Part shown: piece by piece, positions 1-8,720 of the stretch
How the letters are laid out: each line of letters opens with the position of its first letter
How positions within the stretch are numbered: the stretch's first letter is position 1
Source: Coemansia sp. RSA 922
Lineage: Eukaryota > Kickxellomycota > Kickxellomycetes > Kickxellales > Kickxellaceae
Assembly: GCA_027577415.1 (NCBI GenBank)
Contig: JANBQS010000062.1
Coordinates: 1-42,628, forward strand
Direction: 5' to 3'
DNA length: 42,628 nt
Notes under the pieces: generated by a model
Database searches by the model: none
Told to the model about the DNA's origin: nothing
Seen by the model: the letters and a program-made list of their open reading frames with translations, nothing else
Position numbers and translations under genes: made by a program

Positions 1-1539
1 GCCCTCGATGGTCTCTGGTGCGACAAACTCGTCAAACGCATCTTCAATCGTCTCTACGTTGTCTGACGACACGTCCAGCGCCAGCCACTGGAAAGCCTCG
101 CGGTTGGAGCTAGGCGGATCCTTGCCCTTGGAGCCAAATGCTGACCCACCACTAGCGGCGCATGGCACATCCAGCGTCGACTGCAGCGATCCGCCGAATA
201 TCCGCGTAATAGGCGTCTTGGTGACCGCCACGCTGGAGTCACGAATGTGCATCGCCTTGTTGTGGTGACCAACTTCAAGCCAGCTCGAGCTGTCGCTAGC
301 TCCGGGGCTGATACCCGCTCCAGACGCAAGATTGGTGCTTAGCCGATGAGCACACAAGATAGTGGACATCTCCTCATTGATCCCGTCAACCAAGTAGCTC
401 ATAAACTCTTGCGCGTCTTCTTGCTGGCCACGCAGCGTTTGGAACACGTTCTTTTTCCGCAGCGCCTCGTACACATTTTCGGGCACAAATGGCTCAGCCA
501 GTTCTGTCAGCATATGTGACAGTGGTGTCCGATCGTGCTTAAACTCGTGCACGTACTGGATTAGTGCCTCGAGCAGAGGCGTCGTTGCCTTGAAGCTAAA
601 GGCTACGCTGGCCTTGACACCCCATAGCAAGTTGTAAAAGGGTGCGCAATAGAGCAGCGCTTGAAGGACAACGTTCATAAAACACATGTTGCCCGTGTTT
701 ACCAGTCCCCGAGGCTGTACTGGCGGCGCATTAAAGGCAAGATGCCAGCTTTCTAGCGCGTCTTCGAGCGACTTGAACGAGGGCTGCTTGCCAGAGTTGT
801 AGTCGTCGTAGAATGTGTCGGAATGTCCATTTGCCCTAGAGCTGTTCGTTGATCCACCTTTAGAGGCAGATGAGCCATTGGCAGGCTTTAGCAAAGCTGC
901 CCAGCTGACTGGCTTGGGCTTTGGTGTGGGTTCAGCCGTGGCAGGCGCGCTCTCCGTGGCATTGGTACCGTCTCGATTGTGACGAGCATCGTGCATACGT
1001 TTCCAAAAGTCTACAATAAGAGTAACATCGAGTTTAGCTTTAAATACTGTAGTAGTAGAAGTAAGAGCAAGGCATTGTGATCTTTTCATTAGTTGTGCTT
1101 ACCATGATCTGGGGGTATGAGTAGTGGCAACTACAGTATTCAAGAAGCATAATAAGAATAACGATAGCATGTTAGCATACAATGTTGCGTGTTGCGTATC
1201 AGCCAAGTAAAGTCGCAGTTCAAACAGCGTACACACCTTCATATTTGTGGCCTCTATTACCACACTTCGAGTGCCAAAGGCAAGGCACGGGCGGTCGATC
1301 GGCAGCTCTGGCTTTGGGGCAGGCATACTTGTGACGCATTGTATCGGAGGCTCTGGTCGAGCTTGCTGAACTTGTTGTACAGGCTCAGCCTGCTTTGGCG
1401 GGGCTGCGGGTGCCTGAGGCACGCCTTTCTATCAAGTCAATGAAGCAAAGTACAAGTCGTTTGGGTATTAGTAATGGATTCAAATTCAACTCAATCTAAC
1501 CTTTTTTTCAGTCTGTGGCCGCAGCAACGCAGTGCTCAT
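1..1539 (-). CDS. UBP3: Ubp3/USP10-type ubiquitin carboxyl-terminal hydrolase, 5' part
   Basis: Cysteine protease that removes ubiquitin; in yeast Ubp3 acts with Bre5 in transport and ribophagy. Exons on the minus strand: 1539-1501 (13 codons, begins MSTALLRPQ), 1428-1237, a 28-nt micro-exon 1130-1103, and 1010 to beyond the left edge. Splice phases agree throughout (donors gttaga, gtgtgt, gtaagc; acceptors gatag, ctgtag, ttgtag). The Pro/Gln-rich N-terminus is followed by FWKRMHD, a region typical of this family just before the catalytic domain. The Cys box reads PRGLVNTGNMCFMN with the catalytic Cys codon at 684-682; QQEDAQEFMSYLVDGINEEM (446-387) is the second family block. The His box lies outside the window. 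The family call rests on the Cys box and the FWKR context; the first intron's donor is the least certain junction. Confidence 0.85.
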
Positions 1540-2285
1540 TTCCATATACCTTTGCTATTGCAGCCCAGTTTAGCGACATTTCGCTATGTGTTATTGTGAG
1601 TTCACTGTAGCGCTACTGTTCTTGGGGGGAGATTTTGTATACGGCTGCGATTTAAAGTGGTTTCGACGAATTGAATATAGCTTGGCGCTGGTCCGTCTAC
1701 CTAGCTGAAATCCAAGACTGTGACAAATGTCCCAAAGGGAATAATTTTAAAGAAAAAAAGAAATATACAAATAGAGAAAAGACGGTGTGAAAAGAAGAAC
1801 TTTGTAAACCGCAAAAGCAGGGTTTTTTTTCTGCGATGCGTATGCACCTGCCTACGTTCGGCTTGTGTCCTGCGGCTCACCTGTGAAAGGGCTGTTGATC
1901 AGTGCTGCAGCTCGCTTCAAGCACATATCAACTTTTGTCCATTAGATGGCCAACGTGTGGGGTTAAGCTAGATATTTGTGTCGCTAGCCGGCTTCCCTCT
2001 CCTCTATGAGCCAACACATGTGTGTCGAAAAGACATTGATGCTACTACTCAATAGGCCTCGCACAATTGTCCGACTACGTTCTGGCATCTCACTCCGCCT
2101 GAGTGGGCTCATTATCGCGATCCTGTGATCAAATATTAGATTCAGATTATGATATGGGCTGATATCAAAATAGCGCATCTGGCCCCCAGACTGAGCTTTT
2201 TTTTTTTTTTGTCTCTTTTCGCTCGTGTGGATTCGATTTCGTCTCTTGATTTTCGACAGTCTATAAAACAAAAAAAAGTGTAATA
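1540..2285. other. Intergenic region, divergent promoter area
   Basis: This 746-bp gap separates the starts of two divergently read genes. It is A/T-rich with pyrimidine and T tracts near 2199-2220. The short reading frames in it lack recognisable domains and I do not call them genes. A TATAAA at 2262-2267 lies only 19 bp before the COX start codon and is too close to act as an ordinary TATA box. Confidence 0.6.
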
Positions 2286-3110
2286 ATGTTCCGTCAAATT
2301 GCTGTCCGTTCCGCCCAGCTTTCGGGTCGCCGCCTTCAGTCGACTGTCGCAGTGCCTGCTGCCACTCAGGTCGAGCAGTCCTTCATTGCCCTCCCAAAGG
2401 AGGAGCAGAAGAAAGTGCTCACTGACCTCAGCGAGATAATGAAGCAAGACTGGACCAAGATTTCCATGGAGGATAAGCGGGCTCGTAAGTATTCGCATTG
2501 CTTGAATCTCTGACTCACGTTGCTGCATTGCTCAAAGGCTCTGTTTTTTTTGATGATAACCAAAAGTTCCGCTACTGACATGCATTATTCGATAAGAGAT
2601 GATCTCCATATGTAGTGTACTTTGTTACTTACGGCCCACACAACTCGCGCCGCCCGCACGTCAAGCCCGGAGACAACATGAAGGTGTTCCTCGGTGTTGT
2701 TGCGACCATTGGCGTGGCATGGGTTTTGTCCAGCCTTGCTCGCAGTGCTGGTAAGTATTGCTATGCGGTATTATTATAATCAGTTGCCTAGCACTGACTA
2801 TTTGTGCGTGCGTGCGTGCGAACAAGCCCTATGCGGGGTATACAAACACGGTGGCTGGCTGAGGCAGATTGCGTGGGTTTGCTCTGTTTGCGCCTCTATC
2901 CCCGCACATTCTATCCAGCCTGATGTTGTGCTAACTCCTTTCTGCTTTCTAACTGTCATGTCTTTCCACACTGTAGCTCCCAAGAGCCGCACTCTCACCA
3001 AGGAGTGGCAGGAGGACTCGAACAGGATTGCCAGAGAGAAGAACATCAACCCTATCCACGGTATCTCGTCAGAGGGATACAAGGGCAAGGGTTTCGTTCA
3101 GAACAACTAA
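2286..3110 (+). CDS. COX5: Cytochrome c oxidase subunit IV (Cox5-type), mitochondrial
   Basis: Nuclear-encoded subunit of respiratory complex IV in the mitochondrial inner membrane. Three exons, 2286-2484, 2616-2750 and 2977-3110, give 155 aa with consistent phase; both introns start GTAAGT and end in TAG. The N-terminus (MFRQIAVRSAQLSGRRLQST) is a basic, hydroxylated mitochondrial presequence. The middle has the family block KKVLTDLSEIMKQDW, then ALYFVTYGPHNSRRP, which crosses the first splice junction. One membrane segment follows (VFLGVVATIGVAWVLSSLA), then the conserved tail TKEWQEDSNRIAREKNINPI. Length and order match fungal Cox5/animal COX4. The second intron contains a short GTGC tetranucleotide run (about 2803-2820). 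Confidence 0.93.
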
Positions 3111-3491
3111 CGGGGCTCAAGCTTTAGATCTAGCTCTTTTCCTCCATTTCACAACATCACCTGATTTTTTTTAAAACACTGCTCTTTTTTTATTTTTGCC
3201 TTTTTCGCCAGGCCACTCAATGTATCATCGAGTTGCCACATATCTCTAATTGTCTTTGAAAAAAAGACCTAACGGTATGCAGCTCTGTGGTCTGTTTTTG
3301 TCCGACCACGCATGCCCCACAAGGAAGGAGTGCTCCGAGATTGAGTGCGCAAGCATCCTTAACGGAGCTCTTGCGGCGTCAACGAGATTGGCGGCAAGAT
3401 ATCTCCTTGCTTCTCATACTCTTAATCGTCTCTCGCTTTAGCCAAAAAAAAGTCTATATCCAGCTGTTATTTGGAGCTGGGTGTCTTGGAA
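3111..3491. other. Intergenic region between COX and DnaJ genes
   Basis: This 381-bp stretch holds the 3' UTR of the COX gene, with T-rich runs near 3165-3210, and the promoter of the DnaJ gene. Reading frames here are short and lack codon signal; no RNA gene or repeat was recognised. Confidence 0.6.
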
Positions 3492-4715
3492 ATGTCATCG
3501 CGGTCATACTATGAAGTCCTTGAGGTCGAAACATCTGCGACCGAGGCAGAGATCAAACGAGCATACCGCGGTCTTGCTATGAAGTTCCATCCAGATAAGA
3601 ACCCCGAGGGCGCAGAGATGTTCAAGGAGATTAGCCACGCATACGAGACGCTTAGTGATCCTCAGCGGCGTGCCACGTACGACCAGTATGGCGAAAACGG
3701 AGGAAGATTCGAGGGCCCAGACATGGACTTTGGGTTTGAAGGCATGTTTGGTTCTGGGCACCCAAACAGAGGCGCACCAAGAAAGCCAAGGGCCGAATTG
3801 CACCCACTGAGTGTGACACTAGAGGACTTGTTCCGTGGCAAGAAAATGCGCTTGAAGCTGGAGCGCTCCATTCCATGCAGTCACTGCAAGGGTCTGGGCG
3901 GCAAGCGGTCCGTTATGAAAAGCTGCACGCCTTGCAGCGGGCTCGGTTATGTCAACTCTTTGCGCCAAATGGGTCCTGGTATGTATTTGCCACAAAAGGC
4001 TGTGTGTCAGTCGTGCAAGGGATTGGGCAAGGTCATTCCAGAGAAGCACCGGTGCAAGAGATGCAAGGGATTGCGCGTCAAGACCGAGGCCGATACAGTC
4101 GAGATCAAGATCGACCCAGGAATGAGCGACAGGCAAAAGGTCGTTCTGAAGGGGAAGGGCGACCAAGCGCCCGGCGAAGAGGCCCAAGACCTAGTGTTTG
4201 TGCTCGAGCAAAAGACCCACGCGACGTTTGTCCGCGTTGGAGACGATCTGGTTGCCGAAGCTGAAATTGATCTGGCTGAGGCACTGTGTGGGTTCTCCAG
4301 AGTGATGCTCCATGATCTCAAGGGTAACCCGTTGTTAGTGACCCACAGGACGGGCGTCATTCGGCCGGGCGAGGTTCTATGCATTCACAACGAGGGCATG
4401 CCACGCGAAAAGCGCCCGGGAGATAGAGGCGATTTGTTACTCAAGCTTCATATAAAGTTCCCCGAAGGCGGATGGATGCCCGATCCGGCTCTCCGATCGA
4501 TGCTGCCGGCAACCAGGCGGCCTACCGATGGCAACGTCGATGGAGCCGAAATGGTTACTGGGCGTCCGATCACAGCCAGCGACTTTGCCATGCGTACAAG
4601 TCAGTCCTCGCAGTCGCGTCATGCGCACACTGAGCGCGATGAGGACATGTTTGAGGACTATGGCGACGACTACGCTGACTACAGCCACGGAGCGCACGAA
4701 TGCCAGCAGCAGTAA
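3492..4715 (+). CDS. Class I (DNAJA/Ydj1-type) Hsp40 co-chaperone
   Basis: Co-chaperone that stimulates Hsp70 ATPase activity and delivers unfolded clients. The 407-aa protein is intronless. The start at 3492 (MSSRSYYEVLEV) places the J domain at the N-terminus; the reading frame opens slightly earlier but without an ATG. HPD is at residues 33-35, a Gly/Phe-rich segment at about 66-95, and four zinc-binding CxxCxG motifs at 129-136, 145-152, 172-179 and 188-195; the fourth (CKRCKGLR) has lost its final Gly. Beta-rich client-binding domains fill the rest. The protein ends in CQQQ, a possible though unusual CaaX farnesylation box comparable to CASQ in Ydj1. It converges on the next gene with only 83 bp between the stops. 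Confidence 0.93.
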   Translation: MSSRSYYEVLEVETSATEAEIKRAYRGLAMKFHPDKNPEGAEMFKEISHAYETLSDPQRRATYDQYGENGGRFEGPDMDFGFEGMFGSGHPNRGAPRKPRAELHPLSVTLEDLFRGKKMRLKLERSIPCSHCKGLGGKRSVMKSCTPCSGLGYVNSLRQMGPGMYLPQKAVCQSCKGLGKVIPEKHRCKRCKGLRVKTEADTVEIKIDPGMSDRQKVVLKGKGDQAPGEEAQDLVFVLEQKTHATFVRVGDDLVAEAEIDLAEALCGFSRVMLHDLKGNPLLVTHRTGVIRPGEVLCIHNEGMPREKRPGDRGDLLLKLHIKFPEGGWMPDPALRSMLPATRRPTDGNVDGAEMVTGRPITASDFAMRTSQSSQSRHAHTERDEDMFEDYGDDYADYSHGAHECQQQ

Positions 4716-4798
4716 GGACTTTGCTAAATAGAAGACTTTTTTCAAGAGTATAATTGAGGATTTTAAATCAAAGAGAGACACTATAAAGAAGAAAAGAC

Positions 4799-5389
4799 CT
4801 AGTTCCTGCCGGCGTTCTGCTGTCCCTGCTGCAGACCATCCTTGAAGCCATCCTTGTATCCGGCCGAGTACTGGTTGCTGCCGCTGCTGGATCCACCCTG
4901 CTCTCTCGCCTGGTTCTTCCTGTCCTCCATGCGAGCGGCGAACATAGGATCGTTGGCTTTACGCACGGCCATTCTAGCGTTGAACTGGATGGCATCAGGC
5001 TGGTTCTTGCGGGCAAAGTTGGCGTTCAAAGATCTGCCGTTGAAAACAGAGCCATCGAGCGAGGCAATAGCTTCGGAGCAGCGCTTGACAACATCCTCAA
5101 CCTCGGCCTCAATGGGGGCTGGCAGCGAGGCCAGCTCCTCAATGGTGGAGGGAAGATCGCCACTGTAGAACTTCACAAAGGCAATAGCGTACTCATCTCC
5201 GGGACGCTTGGGCGTGAACTGGTACTCGTAGACGGGACCATACTTGCTGAGGCGATCAGCCAGCTCGCTCTCGGTTGTGTTGAGAGGCAGGTTCCTGACA
5301 TACATAACAGAGCTAGCCAAGTGGCGGCTCTGAGTGGCCTGCGAGAGGCGCTGAGTAGCAACAGTGCGGGCAATAGCGTTACGGAACAT
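4799..5389 (-). CDS. Mitochondrial RRM-like protein with four-tetrad Gly tail (family member A)
   Basis: 196-aa protein of unknown function. The ATG at 5389 opens a basic presequence (MFRNAIARTVATQRLSQATQ), so a mitochondrial location is inferred. An RRM-like domain follows: RNP2-like VMYVRN at 28-33, RNP1-like EYAIAFVKF at 66-74, then an insertion of about 25 residues after beta-3 (78-100) before helix 2 and a final strand near 119-126. A linker rich in Arg, Gln, Gly and Ser leads to a tail at 174-189 (4870-4823) made of YSAG, YKDG, FKDG, LQQG. The tail and the RRM insertion recur in the neighbour at 5667-6245 and in the protein at 32011-32541; the tail alone recurs at 32776-33108. Intronless. 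RNA binding is inferred from the fold only. Confidence 0.88.
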   Translation of the reverse strand: MFRNAIARTVATQRLSQATQSRHLASSVMYVRNLPLNTTESELADRLSKYGPVYEYQFTPKRPGDEYAIAFVKFYSGDLPSTIEELASLPAPIEAEVEDVVKRCSEAIASLDGSVFNGRSLNANFARKNQPDAIQFNARMAVRKANDPMFAARMEDRKNQAREQGGSSSGSNQYSAGYKDGFKDGLQQGQQNAGRN

Positions 5390-5666
5390 GGCTGTATATG
5401 TGTTTTTCTGAGCTAGATTCAGACCCTTCTCGCGAATAAATAAAAAAAGAAAAAGCAAAAGAAATGAAGCAAAGTTTTGAGATAACGCAAACACAAGAGA
5501 AACAAAATCGAGAATGCACTAGGCAAGCATTACGAAAATGCACTGAAATATTTTCATCTGGATCAAGCATGGTGATCAACTCGGTAATCCAGATTGGGCC
5601 AATATCGATTGTGCTGGGTAGCCTTTGCTCAGTTCTAACTCGCTTCTCGATTTTATTGTACTTTAT
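5390..5666. promoter_or_regulatory. Shared divergent promoter of RRM-tail genes A and B
   Basis: A 277-bp interval lies between the two divergent start codons. Because the two genes encode related proteins, co-expression from this single interval is a reasonable inference. The sequence is A/T-rich with no clear TATA box. Confidence 0.55.
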
Positions 5667-6245
5667 ATGTTTGCACACTTGTTGACTCGGCATACCGCAG
5701 GAGTATCGCGTCGGGCGACTCGGCGCTTTGCCTGCCTGGCGGTCAGAGTGGACTACGGCACGCTGCACACTTCTATGGACGACTTGCGCGGCGTGTTTGA
5801 GCGTGTGGGCAGCGTGTGGGATGTCTTGCCTATAGAGTCAAAGGCACCAGGGCGAATCCTAAAGTCAGCCGTTGTACGGTACTACGTAGGCGAGTTCACG
5901 CCAGGCAGCACACCCGATGCAGCGCCGCTGTTGCCGCCGCCAACGGCGGATGAGATTAGCGCAGTAAAGGTGATAGTTCGTAAAGCTCTTGCTGAGCTCA
6001 ACTTGTTTGAACTCAATGGAAAGAAGCTCAGAGTACGCGAGTTCCAGATAGACGACCCGAATCAGCTCCACGAGTGGTACGAGGACAAACAAGCCGAGCA
6101 GGATATTGCAAGCCAGCGAGTGAAACATGAGATCTTCCCAACCAGCCCGTTCCATAGTCCTGCGCAAAAAGGCGACGACTACCGGCAGGGATTCTTGGCT
6201 GGTTTTAACTTGGGCATGAAGGATGGCTCTAAATACCGGTCTTGA
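5667..6245 (+). CDS. Mitochondrial RRM-like protein with four-tetrad Gly tail (family member B)
   Basis: 192-aa protein of unknown function, head-to-head with its relative at 4799-5389. The ATG at 5667 gives a strongly basic presequence (MFAHLLTRHTAGVSRRATRR). The RRM is degenerate: the RNP2-like strand is LAVRVDYG (24-31) and the RNP1-like strand KSAVVRYYVG (66-75), which has lost most RNA-contacting aromatics. The insertion after beta-3 (about 77-100) contains TADEI, also present in the protein at 32011-32541 (ATADEI), a good sign of common descent. The tail at 172-187 (6180-6227) reads YRQG, FLAG, FNLG, MKDG. Intronless; its stop lies 133 bp from the stop of the convergent TPX2-like gene. 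Confidence 0.85.
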   Translation: MFAHLLTRHTAGVSRRATRRFACLAVRVDYGTLHTSMDDLRGVFERVGSVWDVLPIESKAPGRILKSAVVRYYVGEFTPGSTPDAAPLLPPPTADEISAVKVIVRKALAELNLFELNGKKLRVREFQIDDPNQLHEWYEDKQAEQDIASQRVKHEIFPTSPFHSPAQKGDDYRQGFLAGFNLGMKDGSKYRS

Positions 6246-6378
6246 GCGCAAATGTATAGACAGCATGATATGTTCGGTATGAAGTAAACAGAATTAGTAT
6301 AAAAATGATAATCGAAAGAGTGTGCGCCCATCCGCAGTAGTAGTAGCAACTAACTAGTAAATAAAAGGACGATGATAC

Positions 6379-8428
6379 CTAGTGCGTCGGAGTTGTTGGC
6401 GTTACCGACCGCTGGCGGGAGCGGATGTTCCACTGCGGTGTCTTTGGCACGGTGAGTGGACGGTCCGAGGGCTTGATCACAAGCTGCTTGTAGTGGCGGA
6501 CCGGCTGAGCCTTGTGGACAAGGATCTTGCGGAGGCGCTTGATCTCCTCTTCTTCGCGGCGCTCCTCCTCCAGCCGCTTCCGAGCCAAAACCTCTTCACG
6601 GATGCGCTCGCGCTCCATGCGGTCCTCGTCGTAGGCGCGGCGCTCCTCGCTTCGCAGCTCGGTTTTCAGCAGAATCTCCTCGATGGCAGTCAGCGGGATC
6701 GCCGATGGCTGAGGCACAAATGGCTGGTCAATGGACGGCGGGATGGGCCGTGCCTTGAACTCCATGCGCTCGCGCTTGCGCTGCTCCAATTCTTCCAGGC
6801 GCTCGCGCAACTGCCGCTGGTACGCATCGCCCCGCGTGTCGGTCTGCAGGTGAAAGGGCGACACGTGGAGCTCGACTGCCTGCCGCTTGGGCTTCTTGGG
6901 CGTGGGGAACGCTGGCAGTGGGTTGGCGCGGAACTGCCGCAGGGCCTCCTCTTCCGCCTTGAGCCTTGCAATATCCTCGCGCAGCTTAAGCAGGTGCCGC
7001 TCGGCCACGGCGTCACTGCGGAATGTGAACGGCTGGGGCACAGTGCGCTTGGGCGGCGAAAAGTGAGGGAGAACGGGAGCTGCGAGGTTAACCTTTGGCT
7101 TTGCGACGGGCTTTGCCTCCAGCACTGTCTCAGCTACTGTCTCGGCGACCTCTCGCCGAACACGCTTGGGCTTTGCAAACTGCGGCGTCATGGGCATGGT
7201 GAGCTTTGGCTTCTTTGCCAGCGCTTTCTTGGGCGGAGTCGACACATCGCCGCCACTGACTGGGTGGTTTTCCTGTTCCTCTTTGTCAGCATCGTCAGCT
7301 TTTCCCATAGACTTGCGCTTGGACGTTAGCTTGGAAACCAGATGGTCCTGTGCCTTCTTGCTCAGCTTGGCATCTTGCTTGGTTGCTGGCACACTTCCCA
7401 CCTCAGTCTGTGCGACGCTACGCACGGGCTTGGACTCGTGGAAGTGGAATGGCTTTGGCACTGTCAGGCCAGCTGCAGCATCTTGCGAAAGCCGCCGGTT
7501 GATCGACTTTGCTATGACCTCGGCAATTGCTTGCTGGTTGGCCTTATCGCGCTTCTTCATGGATAGTCGCCGCGCTGCAACTTTGGTCGGCTGCATAAAC
7601 CGGCTGCCTTCAATCGGGATAGTCAGCGTTTTGGCGGCAGCTGCCTGCGCCGTCCTCTTGACTACTTTCCCCGTGCCATTCGCCGCCGCTACTGGCCGTT
7701 GCCTACCGATGGAGGGCTGTGATATTGTCTTGACAGGCCTCACATCGTCCTTAGTGGCGATGTTTGTGCTCTTCGCGTCGTCGGTAACTGCTGTACTATC
7801 GCTGCTATCTTTGCGATCATCGGCGTTGGCGTCTTCGTTATCGGGGAATGAGTAGGCACGCTTCCAATTGTTAAACTCAATCTCCTCGTCAGTATCAAGC
7901 TCGGCGTCCTTGACTCTCTGCGATCTGTTAGATTTGGGCGTCATCTTCGAGGCAGAATCGCTGTCAATCGTCAGTCGACCGTCCGCTTGGACCACGATGC
8001 GCGAGGGCGACAACGACGGCCTATTTGGCAGTAAGCTCTCCTTCCTATCGGGCGAGAGGAAGGATATTTCACTCAGACGCGCACTCTTTCTCTTTCGAGA
8101 TATAGCTGGCGTTGGGTGTGCATAGTCTACATAAAAAGTAAATGAACGCTTGTGTTTAGCAATAGATAAAGCGCAACAAAGTCGTGTCAGTCGCGTTAAT
8201 GCCCACTATACGCCTGAACTTACCAAACCACTTGTCTGCCTTCTGTCCTGGTGTTTTGGCATTGGCAAAGTCGTAATACATGGGCGCCTCAAAGTCCCAC
8301 ATGCCGCGCGAGTCGCCATCGCTATCATTGTCTTTATCTTCGTCGACTGGCTTCCGTGTGCTGCTCCGCTTGGGCGTATGTGGCATGGATAGCCTGCTTC
8401 CTCGAGACGACGGCCTGGCTTTTGTCAT
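6379..8428 (-). CDS. TPX2-like spindle assembly / Aurora-activating protein
   Basis: TPX2 proteins bind microtubules, activate Aurora A and promote spindle assembly. Two exons, 8428-8224 and 8126-6379 (donor GTAAGT, acceptor TGTAG), give 650 aa. The N-terminus carries the TPX2-like motif MWDFEAPMYYDFAN followed by ADKWF, resembling the Aurora-binding segment. The middle is basic with repeated short motifs of the type VPxPFxF (VPKPFHFHE, VPQPFTFRS) and FKARPIP. The C-terminus is a charged helix ending EEEIKRLRKILVHKAQPVRHY, which closely fits the family's C-terminal signature. Many Lys/Arg clusters suggest a nuclear or spindle location. Orthologues are absent from model yeasts. The upstream region has paired forkhead-type sites. 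The long opposite-strand frame is a shadow. Confidence 0.85.
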
Positions 8429-8720
8429 TTGCTTTCAAAAATAAAATGATTAGCGTGAGTCAGATGTGCGATTTCAATAAATCAAAAATAAAAAAGTGGG
8501 GAACACGAGTGAGAGACAAAAGAAGCGGATGCTCGGGTCAGGCGTCTCCTGTTTACCATTCACACCCTGTGTTTACCATTATTTTTTGCATTAGCGGATT
8601 TTGTTGATGCGGATCAAATCAACCTCAAAGCGGATATACTGCTTGTCCGCAGCCCCTATAAACACCCCAAACACACACTTCCTTCCTCTTCGCCTTTCTG
8701 CTTTATTCACCTTTACGACA
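8429..8720. promoter_or_regulatory. Divergent promoter of TPX2-like and F-box-like genes
   Basis: This 292-bp divergent promoter serves a mitotic-type gene on the minus strand and an F-box-like gene on the plus strand. A TATAAA at 8657-8662, 59 bp before the plus-strand ATG, fits the F-box-like gene. Two forkhead-type sites lie in the half nearer the TPX2-like gene. Confidence 0.6.
8550..8576 (-). promoter_or_regulatory. Paired forkhead-type sites (GTAAACA x2)
   Basis: TGTTTAC occurs at 8550-8556 and again at 8570-8576 within a repeated GTTTACCATT. On the minus strand both read GTAAACA, the core bound by mitotic forkhead factors in other fungi. They are exactly 20 bp apart, about two helical turns, and lie 122-148 bp upstream of the TPX2-like start. 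Function is inferred. Confidence 0.5.

Noticed and set aside
1720..1971. Small plus-strand frame upstream of the COX gene
   Set aside because: Lys/Arg/Cys-rich A/T-driven composition, no family or splice context; lies in a promoter region.
6382..7329. Plus-strand open frame of 315 codons opposite the TPX2-like gene
   Set aside because: Antisense shadow with Leu-rich low-information composition; the minus strand has the conserved TPX2 signature.
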